The notes under the pieces were generated by a model, which made no database searches, was not told the DNA's origin, and was given only the letters and a program-made list of their open reading frames with translations. A DNA stretch of 64,000 bases. It comes from Theobroma cacao. Taxonomy: Eukaryota > Streptophyta > Magnoliopsida > Malvales > Malvaceae. How positions within the stretch are numbered: position 1 is the stretch's first letter; each line of letters starts with the position of its first letter. Shown here piece after piece: positions 10,540 through 20,575 of the stretch. The DNA is taken from the NCBI RefSeq assembly GCF_000208745.1, contig NC_030856.1:14897249-14961248 (forward strand), in the 5' to 3' direction. A program made the position numbers and the translations under genes.

Positions 10540-11375
10540 GGAGGTATTTAAGAATGAGGAAAATGGCGTTTTTTGCAATTATTTGATCCGTTTGGTTTCA
10601 TGGGAATGATATGGTTTTCATTGGAAATGGCTTTGGGTAATGAGAAAGTTTTCGACATTGTTAAAGTACGAGTGGCTTTGTGGTTTAAAGCAAAATGGCT
10701 AGTGGATAAAAATTCGATTTTAAATATTTGTAACCCGTCTAGGAGGTTAAAGTAACTAAGGGAAGCCACTTGGTGGATACGACCACCTATGGGCACTTTA
10801 AAATTTAACATTGATGGGGCATCGAAGGGGAACCAAGGGAAGCATGCATTAGTGAAGTGCATAAAGATAAGGGTGGTGTAGTTAAACTTACGTTCTTTAA
10901 AATAGTGCGAGTCATGGACTCTAATTTGGCCAAGCTTATGGCGATTAGGGAAGCATTTACTATTTATGCAGTTTCGAGTTGATCTCATTCTCATCGAGTT
11001 TTAAGTGAGAATGACTAAAAAAATACCGTAAGCCAGGTGATGAATCCTGGGGCCATGCCTTGGAGATTAAGGAGCTATACATATGGAGGCTTGTAAACTA
11101 CAAATGGGCGGTTGGGAAATCCACCATATACTTCGGGACGCAAACAATTGAGCAGACCAGTTGGCCAAGGCTAGTATTCAACGCACACAACCAATGTTGA
11201 AGAGGCTGGAGTCATACGGAAACTAGGTAGTATCCGTATGTCATGTTAATATGATGGCTTATGGTGAATCATGGTTTATGATGTTCTGTATGTCAGGTTA
11301 CCAAGCATAGACTGGTACCAAAATGGGCAGTAATTGTACAGTTATATCATTAATGAAATATTGCTTTGTTAAAAA
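10540..11375 (+). pseudogene. LINE (non-LTR retrotransposon) 3' end with RNase H domain, degenerate
   Basis: Translation gives LFDPFGFMGMIWFSLEMALG, then a broken RNase H: GTLKFNIDGASKG (first catalytic Asp in FNIDG), MEACKLQMGGWEIHHILRDANN and ADQLAKA. These motifs are typical of the RNase H at the C-terminus of plant L1-type ORF2. Stops and frameshifts separate the pieces. The element ends near 11,375 after 'attaatgaaatattgctttgtt' and an A-rich tail. It is 5'-truncated. A related shorter copy is at 31,355-31,975. Confidence 0.8.
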
Positions 11376-12320
11376 AAGAAAAAGGTTGAGGTGAATAATT
11401 ATATGTGATCTGTGTGGAGGTGAATAATTAAAGCATTATTTATATATTTTGGGGCAGCTGCATTGTGCAAACAATAAAAGAGGGTCTTGTAATAAACTTC
11501 TTATTCTTTTTTCGACCCCAATTATCTATATTAGATGCATATTACTATATCACTAAAAGGTTGACTTTACTGCAATTTTTATATGTTCTCAAAAAAAAAT
11601 TCTATATATATATATATATTAGCATCTAGTGATGTAATTTAATAAGGAATCTAACCACGTTTTGATGTGTTTTGCTTATAGTTTCAAATATATATAACTA
11701 TTATATCTAAAAGAATTGAAATTTAAGTAAATCAATTAATTGAAAAATAAGGAGCATAAAATTGTTAATTTAAAACTATATAAGGGTATTTTAAATGTTA
11801 TACTAACTTATTAAAAATTGTTAATTTTTACTTATGATTTTCATTGATTCTTCAGCCATAATTTTAAATATCAAACTACAATAAAATCACAAAATATGCT
11901 GATTTTAACATTATGTCTTTAATGATCATTTTAATTTTTCTCATTACATTTCACAACATAACTATCATTATTTTTACCGAGTACATTATCTTCTCACCAT
12001 TTGTTTCAATCTCATCATCACAACTCTCTACCATACCATCAATGCAATCGAATATTTTAAAGTTTTGTATACTTGATTTACGTAACTAAGTATTTGAAAC
12101 TATATGTTCAAATTTTCTAAACTTACATTGTTTTTAGTAAGGAACCTCCACGAACTTTGACTTAAAAACCTTATTAAGTCCCACTCGTATTATTTAGTTG
12201 TCATTTAGAGTTGTCAAGCTACTAATTCAAGGACTAGTCAGACATCAATTTATTAACTACCAATCAAGGTACAACAAGCATAGGACCACAAAGGGTACAT
12301 AAAATCTAAACAAGAGAATC
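11376..12320. other. AT-rich sequence without a gene
   Basis: Includes an (AT)n stretch at about 11,604-11,620. I see no coding potential, LTR ends or other structured element. Confidence 0.5.
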
Positions 12321-12329
12321 AAGAAGAAA

Positions 12330-12800
12330 ACACAACACCCCACACATAACGAAAAGCCACCTGAACACATAAATCAAATATATGCCCCAAATAGAAAGAA
12401 ACCTGCGGCATAAATGCAACATTAAACACAGCCTCTAAGAGCATCAGCACTACCCAGACAGTACCCCACATATGGAGCCGGATCAAGAATCAATCCCAAA
12501 ACTCCCTCACAGCATAAACAAGAGGACCAAAGAACTATGCCCCCAAGTATGACTCCCGCACACCAAGAGGACCGAAGAACAAACCCACCAACACTCCCTC
12601 ATGAGTCCTCAAAACACCTCCAAATCTCGCCAAACCCAGGTTTTGTCTTGCCTAGCCATCCGCATTAAACTTTAACTCACTCGATTTACGGGGTTCATGC
12701 AAGTCCCAACCAGGAGCTAGTAACATTACCATTCTTTCCACACTTTCATGGTTCAACCCACCACCCAGTATCATCAACCATCCCATCCCCTTCAAATGCC
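12330..12800 (-). pseudogene. LINE RNase H fragment in antisense orientation
   Basis: On the minus strand there is LKFNADG followed by ARFGGVLRTHEGVLVGLFFG. This is the beginning of an RNase H fold as found at the end of plant LINE ORF2. The downstream part is unreadable. It is relatively GC-richer than its surroundings, and its limits are approximate. Confidence 0.6.
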
Positions 12801-13798
12801 TTCACCAAACAGAAAAAAGAAAAAATCTCTCTCTCATCTCATTTTGTCATTAAAATCATAACATTACGAGTAAGTCAAATGGACGGAAGGGTGGCACCAA
12901 AAACAATAATCCATCTCCTCCTAGAAAGCACCCGCCAATCAAAATCAGATCAAAATTTAATTAAAGAGTCCACCAAATTAGAACATACCCATTTTAACCC
13001 CCACCATCGTAAAACATAACACCAAACATCCATAAAAACCACGACACCAATTATCCCCAACCATATTAGCCCCTTCAATCTAAAAAAATTCCTAGTTGGG
13101 TACAATTAAGAATGGCCATCCATGAAAAGAAGTGGACTTGAGGAGGAATACATAATTTCCAAAGTGAGGAGAACCATACCTTATGGTTATCAAGCTCCAA
13201 AGAGGAATCCAAGAGTCAAAACAAAGTGCTTAACAGAAAAGCTACCTTCGGATTTCTTAAGTCAAATCTGGGTTTGTTAAGTTACCAGCATCGAATACTA
13301 AGGAGATTGTAAAGAAAAAAGGAGGTTGCTGACCTGTTTTAGAACTAAGGTGAGTTTCACCGGACAGAAAAAAGGAGGTTGATGGCTTCTTAGATTCTTA
13401 GAATGATGAAGTTTTTTGCATTGCTTATATCATTTTTCCATCAAACGAAGAGGAAAAAAAGAAAAGAAAAGCAAACAATGAACTAAGAAGCAAAATAAGC
13501 AATGTTTTAAGAGAAGGAGATTTAGATTAATTTTACAAGTGCAATACAACCATTCAATTCCACACCAAAAGCATATGCTGTAAAAAGTTCAAGAAAACCA
13601 AATAACTCTAAGAAAATAAAAACGAGAAGGATAAATAAACCAGGAACCATGGAAAAATCCTTGCCGAGCCCGCAGCCAACCGATGAAGCTAACTGCATAA
13701 GATCCCTAGAAAAATAATAATATAATCAGTCATAGATATAATCGTTCAAGAAACGATAAATTCTTTGGGAAATCCACCTGAAAGACTGAGAAACGTAA
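12801..13798. other. No gene recognised
   Basis: Possibly more of the antisense LINE at its left side. The rest is A-rich sequence and the 3' flank of the small gene at 13,799. Confidence 0.4.
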
Positions 13799-14179
13799 TC
13801 AAAGTAAAGCCGCAGTGAGTTCAGCCTCAAGCGGGTTATCTAACAGCAGACGAATCACTTCCCTGATTTGGGCCATTGACTGGCGAAGCTCTTCCAGGGC
13901 TCTCAACGTTTCTTCGGTTTCTGCCTTCATCTTTGCTAAACTTTCTTTCAACCTTTTCAGGTTCTTCTCCTCTTTCTTTGATCGTTAATTAATTGATTTT
14001 GGTAGCAGAAGAAAAAGAAAAAGAAAACGAAAGAAAAGCAAAGCAAGATTTATCAGACGAGAAAGAAAGCAAAGGGAGACAGAACCAAAAACACTAAAAT
14101 ATATATGTACCTTCACAACCCTCTTCAACGTATTATTCGTCCTCCTAACGTTTGCTGCCATTTCATTCCTTGGCGCCAT
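13799..14179 (-). CDS. Small two-exon gene candidate encoding an 81-residue charged, helical protein
   Basis: Exon 1 is 14,179-14,111 (23 codons, MAPRNEMAANVRRTNNTLKR...). The intron is 14,110-13,976 (135 nt, GTAC...CAAAG, phase 0). Exon 2 is 13,975-13,799 and ends ELTAALL then TGA. The predicted protein has a basic N-terminus and a Lys/Glu-rich heptad-like stretch (KEEKNLKRLKESLAKMKAET, then TLRALEELRQSMAQIREVIR) consistent with a coiled coil. A TATA box (minus strand ATATAAAAGG, 14,237-14,246) and a pyrimidine-rich 5' leader (ccttccctccctctcttctg) lie upstream at typical distances. Neither exon has internal stops, unlike every transposon frame around it. I do not recognise the family. Function is unknown and the splice model is inferred. 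Confidence 0.6.
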
Positions 14180-14235
14180 GAGATATGGGAGATATGAGAC
14201 AGAAGAGAGGGAGGGAAGGTTGCAGCCTTTTCACC

Positions 14236-14248
14236 CTTTTATATGTGA
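14236..14248 (-). promoter_or_regulatory. TATA box of the small two-exon gene
   Basis: On the minus strand CACATATAAAAGG lies about 60 bp upstream of the ATG at 14,179. It is followed by a C/T-rich patch (around 14,190-14,212). This combination is the usual plant core promoter. Confidence 0.6.
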
Positions 14249-14409
14249 TGAAAGTAGGGACGGTCATAAAAAATGTTCCGAGTGGATGGTCGACAAGCCA
14301 CAGAGCCTAACTAAATATGTCTTTGGACAAGGAATTTGATGTGACCAACGCCTCTAAGGCAATGAAAATCATGGATTTGATTTTTTATAAATTTGGTTGA
14401 TTAATTCCT

Positions 14410-15235
14410 GTTTTAATTCTCGGATGGGTCAATGATAAGGACATGAAACAAAATCCGTAGGCGGAGAGTGACCATTATCGTTCGGTTCCTTATATTTGCT
14501 CGCGTTAAACACCAAAGAATCGTTCGATTCCGAAGGGTAGTGCAACTTGTCAGTCTCAGCTCTATAGGCTTGTTGTCCCCACAACGTTGGAAAAATTGGC
14601 ACTCTTTCTTGCTGGCGTCCACTTTCTTCATCAGGTGGTCGGTGGTGGAGATGCCCAAGAGTGCAATGGATAACAAATTTAAAGAAATTAGTAAGGTCTA
14701 AGTATATGGGCATTGATTGTCACAAATTTACAAGAATTGGTTTCTTTTTTATTTATTTTTAAAAGTACTTGATCTACCAAAATATTGATAGTTGATCATT
14801 TTTTAAAGTTACTTCAAATTATAGCATTTATATGATCAAATTATTTATTTTATTTGTTTTCTTTCAATTTTTTTACTATATATGTTATATATTCGACTTA
14901 TTTTATATATTTATTTATTTCTTTTTTCTTTACTTTCTATACTCTTTATATTTTTCAAAGTTTTATTTTGCTTTTCGTGCAACACATTTTCTTCTACCTT
15001 ATTATTACTTGATGACAGCCTTTTTCTTTGTCAAGTGTCATTTGCAATAATTGGAAAAAGATGACATAGCTTTCCTTTCTTCGCTAGCTTAATATTCAAA
15101 ACTAGTTTTTTTCTTTTGGTTAAAGCAAATAAGTATATTAAATAATACAAAACGATACAAATTAGACCAAACACTAGTCTTGCTATAAAAACAATAGCAT
15201 CAAAACAACCACACAAATAAACAACACTAGTACAC
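14410..15235 (+). repeat. Segmental duplicate, left part (partner 32,080-32,265)
   Basis: Segments 14,410-14,465 and 15,040-15,235 match 32,080-32,127 and 32,128-32,265 in the same orientation ('tcggatgggtcaatgataag', 'ttgcaataattggaaaaaga', 'aaacaacactagtacac'). The 575 bp between the two matches is missing in the partner. No gene is seen here. The open frames at 14,413-14,713 overlap on both strands and carry no motif. Confidence 0.8.
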
Positions 15236-16115
15236 TGTTGAGATTTGTAAAAATCTATCTTTTGCTTATGCAATATGAATATGCTCAAATTTAATGCAAA
15301 TTGCAAGCAAAGATTTCGTGCAAGTGTACGCAGTTGCAATAAGTAGTAAGTGATGAGTGAGTTGTTGATCCTCAAGGAGTTGATCTAACAATTGATGCTA
15401 ACTACCAAAATTAACACAAGCTAACTTTATCCAAGCAACAAATTTTGAACTATGATTAAAACAATGTAATCTAATTAACTAAGTCTACTCTAAGTGGTGC
15501 AAATGATAAATTGAAATGGAATCAATGATCTAATATTCTAGGACTATGGTTTCCTTTAATATTTCATTTGGAGTTGGGTTTGGTTAGTTACTTAATCTCA
15601 ATAAAAGTTGATGTTAGTCTAAAATCTTAGGGTATGTGTAATTCTCTGTCGAGATATTACACACTTGCTTAATCTAATTGAATCATTATATGTCTATATG
15701 AGACAACCAAACCAAGCTCTTTAAACCAAGGCTTCCCAAAATGACTATGTGTGGCAACTAAAAGTATTTCTACCCTAATTGCACTTCAAGCACTAAAATT
15801 CCTTTTTAAGTGTTGAACACACATTACTTAAAGCTAGGTCTATTTTAGAATCACTCTTTCAAGTGTCATCTAAATACTTAAGCTCATTTCATTGGTGATC
15901 AATCAATAAATGGCCAATACATTCAACTTTGAGTAAACATCAATATATTTCCAATGAGACTAAGCAACCAACCAAAACAATATCCAAACTACATAATAAA
16001 TTCAACCATAATCCTAGATTAATGAGTTTAGCTCAACATTTCAAAAGAATAGTACACAATACAGCAAACAAGAGCATTGCTTTACAAAATGAGATAGAAA
16101 GAGAAAGATTCAAAT

Positions 16116-16142
16116 CTAGAGAGAGAGAGAGAGAGAGAGAGA
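16116..16142. repeat. (GA)n microsatellite
   Basis: An uninterrupted run of GA dinucleotides inside the solo LTR, downstream of its TATA box in LTR orientation. Confidence 0.95.
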
Positions 16143-16266
16143 GATGTTCTGTTGCAGCTTTACAAGCTCCAGCCCTTGAATCTTTTTCACTTTCTCATTT
16201 TGCTTCAGCCTCTTCTTGCCCAAAGTGTCTCCCTGAATCTGCCACTTTTTCTATGGAAAAATTCCC

Positions 16267-16274
16267 CTTTTATA
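16267..16274 (-). promoter_or_regulatory. TATA box in the Athila-like solo LTR
   Basis: On the minus strand GAGTATAAAAGGGGAA sits about 580 bp into the LTR. Six copies of a self-complementary motif (16,345-16,524) lie directly upstream of it. Confidence 0.7.
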
Positions 16275-16344
16275 CTCCCCTCTCATTCAGCCTTGACCTA
16301 GAATCTCAAGCCTAGTATATTCTTTTTTTTCTTTCTGACGTGGT

Positions 16345-16524
16345 TTCGCTGTAGTGAGTTTGGAATCTTGTACAGCGAGCTACCGCTGACTTAGCCTTAA
16401 AAGACATCTTCAATTTCACTACAGCGAGATTGGATTCTCGCTGCAGCGAAAATCTTGCTACCCTACTACCTTAATGCCCTGTTTCTGGCTGCAGCGAGAA
16501 TGGTTTCTTGCTGCAGCGAGAAAC
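16345..16524 (-). repeat. Cluster of the palindromic motif TTCTCGCTGCAGCGAGAA
   Basis: Six copies with varying decay start near 16,345, 16,366, 16,414, 16,435, 16,482 and 16,503. The best ones (16,435 and 16,503) are near-perfect 18-22 bp palindromes centred on CTGCAG. The cluster ends about 70 bp upstream of the LTR TATA box. Confidence 0.85.
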
Positions 16525-16861
16525 TCTCTGCCTGGACAGTTTTGTTGCTGCCACCTTGAGCTTTCTGCTACCATGTTCTCCTCCTTCAAGTAGCCTAGTG
16601 CAGAGTTGTTAAGGTCCTCACTTTCAGCCACCATTCCTTCAAAAATTAAAAAGGTCAAATGATCAAAAGTTGCATTTAGGGGATTTTTGACAAAACAAAT
16701 GAAGCTCAAATTGTCTAAATGACTCTAGACACCCTAAAAGTTAACTTATACTAAAAAGCATGAAAATTGGCTAAGGACTAGGCAGAAAACTAAACGAATA
16801 AGTATAATTCATGCTCCAATAAGTACCCTATGATAACTCTATATAATAGAGTTATCATACA

Positions 16862-17010
16862 TAAAGCCGAACACATTCAGACAACCCACCTAAACATGCA
16901 AGAGAGATATTCCAAGATTTTATATAAGATGTGGCTAAAGAGTAATCATACAAGATCATGGATTGGGATATAGATAGGGTCAATGATTCGATTCTTAGTA
17001 AAATTTAATC
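16862..17010 (+). repeat. Segmental duplicate, right part (partner 32,266-32,420)
   Basis: 'aaagccgaacacattcagac..cccacctaaacatg' through 'gggtcaatgattcgattctta' matches 32,266-32,405 closely in the same orientation. It continues the duplicate interrupted by the solo LTR. Confidence 0.85.
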
Positions 17011-17105
17011 ACTTTCAATATAAAATTAAATTATAACATAAAATTTCATTCGTAATTTATATTTATATAAGTTTTTCAGATTCATTAATATAAATAAACA
17101 TAAAA

Positions 17106-18118
17106 TGTTGGTCCAATTTGAGTGCTAGAGATGGGTGAATAGCACTAAAAATTTTTTACTCTACCCTTTAGAGCTTGAAGAGCACTAAATCAACTAGATG
17201 AAGGGAAGGACTAGAACTTGTTAAAATTACAAGACACCAAGTAAAGAAGGGTACAGAGAAGTGGACAATGCAAGAATATTTATAATGGTTCAGTCCTTTT
17301 GACCTACATCCACTATCTTAATCTCTCAATCAAGGATTTTTAACTCAACTTCACTAAACCATTGGAATTAACAACTTCCACCAAGCGTTTACAAGGTAAG
17401 CATCTAACCCAAGCTCTAATCCCTTACAACAAGCTTTAGAGTGCTTCCCACACTCTAATTTTCCAAAAAAAATGAAGAAAAAGAAGTACAACTAAGTACC
17501 TTTACAAATCTGGATAGATTAAAATCAAGCTCAAATACTTTTTCAGAATTTGGAATGAAAGACAAGTGTTTTTAGTGAAGAATATTTGGCTTTTTGCTCA
17601 AAGTAGCTCTTTTCTATTCTCTACTTACTTCTTTGACCGTTGAAGCTTCCTTTTATACTTAGAGAGTTAGATTTTTCTATTAGAGATACTTTTTGGCCGT
17701 TAGAAATAACTCTGATGCACTTCTAGCTGTTATTTTATCCTTTAGCGTTTAAATTCAAAAAGGTCGACAGAATTCGACTAACTAATTACAAGCAGCTCTA
17801 ACCGATTACAGCTTCTCTGCCTTGCACTGTCCGGCTGCTGTGTTCTCTATTCTAACCAATTATAGGAGGCTTTAACCAATTAACAGTTCTCTATCTTCAA
17901 ACTTCTCTTCTTCAGTAGACTTCTCTTCTTCAGTAGACTTCCTCTAACTTGTTATGGTAGGCTTTAACCGATTACAAACTTTTTGTTTTCACTTCTTTGC
18001 AGAACAGTCTTCCTTTAATTGGTTAGCTCTTCCTTTAATTGATTGAAGCTTTACTTCCTTCAACCATAACCAATTAAAATCAGCTTTAATCAACTAGAAG
18101 ATCTTTGAATTTTGAACA
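17106..18118 (-). mobile_element. 3' LTR of the Sirevirus-like element, truncated
   Basis: It aligns with 28,550-29,510 from the shared 'tttgagtgctag' start through the 'gaattttgaac' stretch. The remaining LTR segment corresponding to 29,511-29,875 is absent, and the sequence switches directly to envelope-like ORF sequence. A deletion therefore removed the polypurine tract and the 5' part of this LTR. The TATA box (minus strand GTATAAAAGG) is at about 17,650-17,658. Confidence 0.8.
17779..18095 (-). repeat. Cluster of AACCGATTA / TAATCGGTT motifs in the 3' LTR
   Basis: About ten copies in both orientations (for example 17,798, 17,871, 17,964, 18,014, 18,066). They lie upstream of the LTR TATA box. 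The same cluster is in the 5' LTR (29,185-29,640) and, unexpectedly, at 23,345-23,600. Confidence 0.85.
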
Positions 18119-18188
18119 TTAAAGGTTTAGTAGAAGAGCGAGATGGAGAGTCTAATGGAATAGGTTGGGATTCTGTAAATTTAAAGAA

Positions 18189-19111
18189 CTATTGGGTGGA
18201 AGTCAAAGCCAGTCTTATAGACTTTCTTCTTCTAAAAGTCTTCGTTTCAGTGGCCATTGTTTTTCTCCCCTTTCCTACAGTTCTCTTGGCAATAGGAGTA
18301 GTGTCCTCTACAACTGTTTTACTTTTGTTCAGATGCACTTCCCTTATACCTTCTTTTATCCCTTGTGGAACTGACTGAACTTTTTGTTGTATCTTTGCTT
18401 GTTGTTGTCCCTGATCAACTTTAGCTTTTTCAAGGATATCTCTATTAAAGTCAGAGACTAGAATCTCTTCAGACTTTCCAAGAGAGCTCACAGCACTTTT
18501 CTCAATAATTGAATGTTCTTTTTCTTTTTCTTCCTCATGCTCTTTTCTTGCTCTTTTTGCTCAACCTTTTTCTTTTCAGAATTTTCATTTTCAGCTTGAT
18601 TCACATTTGGATTTTTAGGTATTTCCTTTTCAGTTTCCCTGTCATGACCAGAAGCAGCACTTTCAAACTGTTTTGTAGTTGTCATTTCTCTTGATTGACT
18701 TGCAGTAGAGGTTGGGGCTTCGGGAACTTTGGTTTCCTTAGTTGAATTTAATAGAGCCTCAAGCTGTTTGAGTTTTGCTTCAATTTTTACTATCTGCTTA
18801 GCTTGATCAGTCAACTTCCCATCAATTCTCATTAGGAAATTAAGCATCATGTCATTCTAAAGTAAGAGTTGACTAGCCCTGGTGAAGGGTGTTGAATGAC
18901 TACTAGTTGGAGGGGGCAGAGGTGTACCTTTTGTGATCTTAATACATTTATTCCTCTCTATCATGTACCTCATTTTTAGTACACTACATAGGAATATTCT
19001 TTGATCTTTGTTCTTCATGAGATCAAAATGAAATCTTTCACTCCAGATTCCTTTCTTTTTCACTAAAGCTGTAAGGATATTGCCATATGGAAGATTTGCT
19101 TTGTCCCCTAC
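18189..19111 (-). pseudogene. Envelope-like ORF of the Sirevirus-like element, C-terminal part
   Basis: In frame on the minus strand from 19,111 the sequence reads DKANLPYGNILTALVKKKGI. It then continues through a stretch ending KCIKITKGTPLPPP. This is the conserved block of the plant envelope-like / putative plant transposon protein family. A Lys/Glu-rich tail follows (18,850-18,488, 120 codons; 18,491-18,189, 100 codons), containing the probable coiled coil DGKLTDQAKQIVKIEAKLKQ. The ORF is split from its N-terminal part by the solo LTR at 19,112-22,297 and has stops between sections. Whether such proteins act as envelopes is unproven. Confidence 0.75.
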
Positions 19112-19570
19112 TGTAACACCCTTGATTTTTTATATGGCTTGAGGGTGGTATTGGCCAAGTGATTTGATGAGTAAGCTTGGAAACTTGATTTATGTACTTG
19201 TGGAGCATGTATATGAGCTATTGTGGTCTATGGAGAAAGACTTTGAATTCTTGTGCACATTAAGGATTCTAATAATATGGTGAAATAGTTGACCCAATTG
19301 ATGAGCATTTTTGATGAATTGAGGTGAGAATTATGATTATGGTACTTAGAACACAATATCTTAAAGTTTAGCCAAAATTTTGAGCAATGGGTGATGAATC
19401 TTGAATTTTGAAGTTTAGATTGAGATTTGATTATGCATTTGAGTATATGATGAGGACTACCAGTTAAGAGAGTCATTTTGAAGTATGACTAAGAAAGGAA
19501 ACGGTTTTGAGGTGTTAAGTTCAAATTTTTAGAAGTTTGGGTGTAGGAAAGGTGCAATATGGGCAAGAAG

Positions 19571-19774
19571 TATCAATACATTAGCAGTAGTATCGATACA
19601 TTCTTGGAAAGATGAAATATCGATACATTGCCCTAATGTATCGATACATTTGAAGTAGAGAGCACCCCAGACCATTCTACCCGAAATGTATCGATACATT
19701 TCCCCAATGTATCGATACATTCATTCGAAATTGGGGCAAATATAACGATGCATTGCCAAAATGTATCGATACAT
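19571..19774 (+). repeat. Array of the palindrome ATGTATCGATACAT
   Basis: Eight copies start at 19,571 (variant), 19,591, 19,618, 19,635, 19,684, 19,706, 19,741 (variant) and 19,761. The copy at 19,684-19,701 is a perfect 18-bp palindrome, and those at 19,635 and 19,706 are perfect over 16 bp. Spacers are unique and 5-35 bp long. The array lies about 460-660 bp into the LTR, just ahead of an A/T-rich TATA-like stretch (about 19,788). Confidence 0.95.
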
Positions 19775-20344
19775 CAAAGAGAAAAGGCAAAAATAAAAAG
19801 GGGTTAATAGGCATTCCGCTTTATTTCTTTCTCTTGGCTCGTTTTCTCATTCTCTGTCTACTCTTTTCGAACCCTAAGCCCCCAAATGGCATTTGGAGCC
19901 AATTTGAGTTAGATCCAAGCTTGGGAAACGATCTGGAGGTAAGGTTATACATTTTACCGATTGATTTTTAATTTAATCGGTTAGTAACCTCGAATCTAAA
20001 TATATTCAGATTTGGTCAAACTCCCTCTTTTTGAGTTTATTAGAGATTTGGAGCCTAGACTTAGGCAACTCAGCTTCGAAGGCAAGGGTTTAGCTTATTT
20101 GTTGGAAAATTGAGCTTAGATATTGAATTTAGTTATTTTTGAAAGCTAAGAAATAATTATGATTTTAATGTTTTGATGTGTCCAAGGGGAGAGTTAAGCT
20201 ATTGTACTCATGGGAGAGCTGAAGGACGATTGGAGACTAAAAATCAGAGATTGGCTAAGGATGCTTCTTCAATTGTCAAGGTGAGTGGGATTTAATTAAA
20301 TGCATGTGATGTATTTCGCATAATGTGTGCGCTGCCATGATACT

Positions 20345-20575
20345 AGGATAAAATATGCATGCCTAGACGGATGAACCTAGGCTAGAAAACTATACATATG
20401 TGTATATATGTGTGTATAAGGTATGCCTAGAGGAGAATGCCTAGGCTAGAGAGTTGATGTGTATGTATATGTGTGTTTGCCTAAAGGTATGTGCCTAGGC
20501 TAGAGAACAAGTATGATTATGTGCCTAGGCTAGAGAACAAGTATGATTATGTGCCTAGACGAGAATGCTTAAGCT
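20345..20575 (+). repeat. Minisatellite with 'gtgcctaggctagagaa' core
   Basis: Five to six imperfect units of about 35-60 bp around 'atgcctag(a/g)..gaatgcctaggctagagaa'. One unit pair at 20,480-20,550 is identical over 38 bp. It is part of the solo LTR. Confidence 0.85.

Larger units (their letters stand above)
15236..16856 (-). mobile_element. Athila-like solo LTR, 1,621 bp, with empty-site evidence
   Basis: Ends are TGTTGAG...GTTATCA on the plus strand. Flanks are TACAC (15,231-15,235) and TACAT (16,857-16,861), a 4/5 target duplication. The related segment at 32,240-32,280 reads straight through (agtacacaaagccgaac) and represents the empty site. In LTR orientation it begins with the palindrome TGATAACTCTATTATATAGAGTTATCA (27 nt, 16,830-16,856). 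The LTR at 59,746-61,291 shares this start and the distal 'gttag..aagtta' region. A TATA box (minus strand GTATAAAAGG) lies at 16,266-16,275. The open frame 15,929-16,315 is antisense to the LTR and is not a gene. Confidence 0.85.

Noticed and set aside
10548..10994. 148-codon minus-strand frame
   Set aside because: It is antisense to the LINE RNase H sequence, which has recognisable motifs on the plus strand.
13985..14179. 64-codon minus-strand frame starting at the same ATG as the small gene
   Set aside because: After codon 23 it runs into the proposed intron and ends in a Phe/Leu-rich tail. The spliced model with exon 2 is better supported.
15929..16315. 128-codon plus-strand frame
   Set aside because: It lies inside the solo LTR, contains the (GA)n microsatellite as Arg-Glu repeats and is antisense to the LTR.
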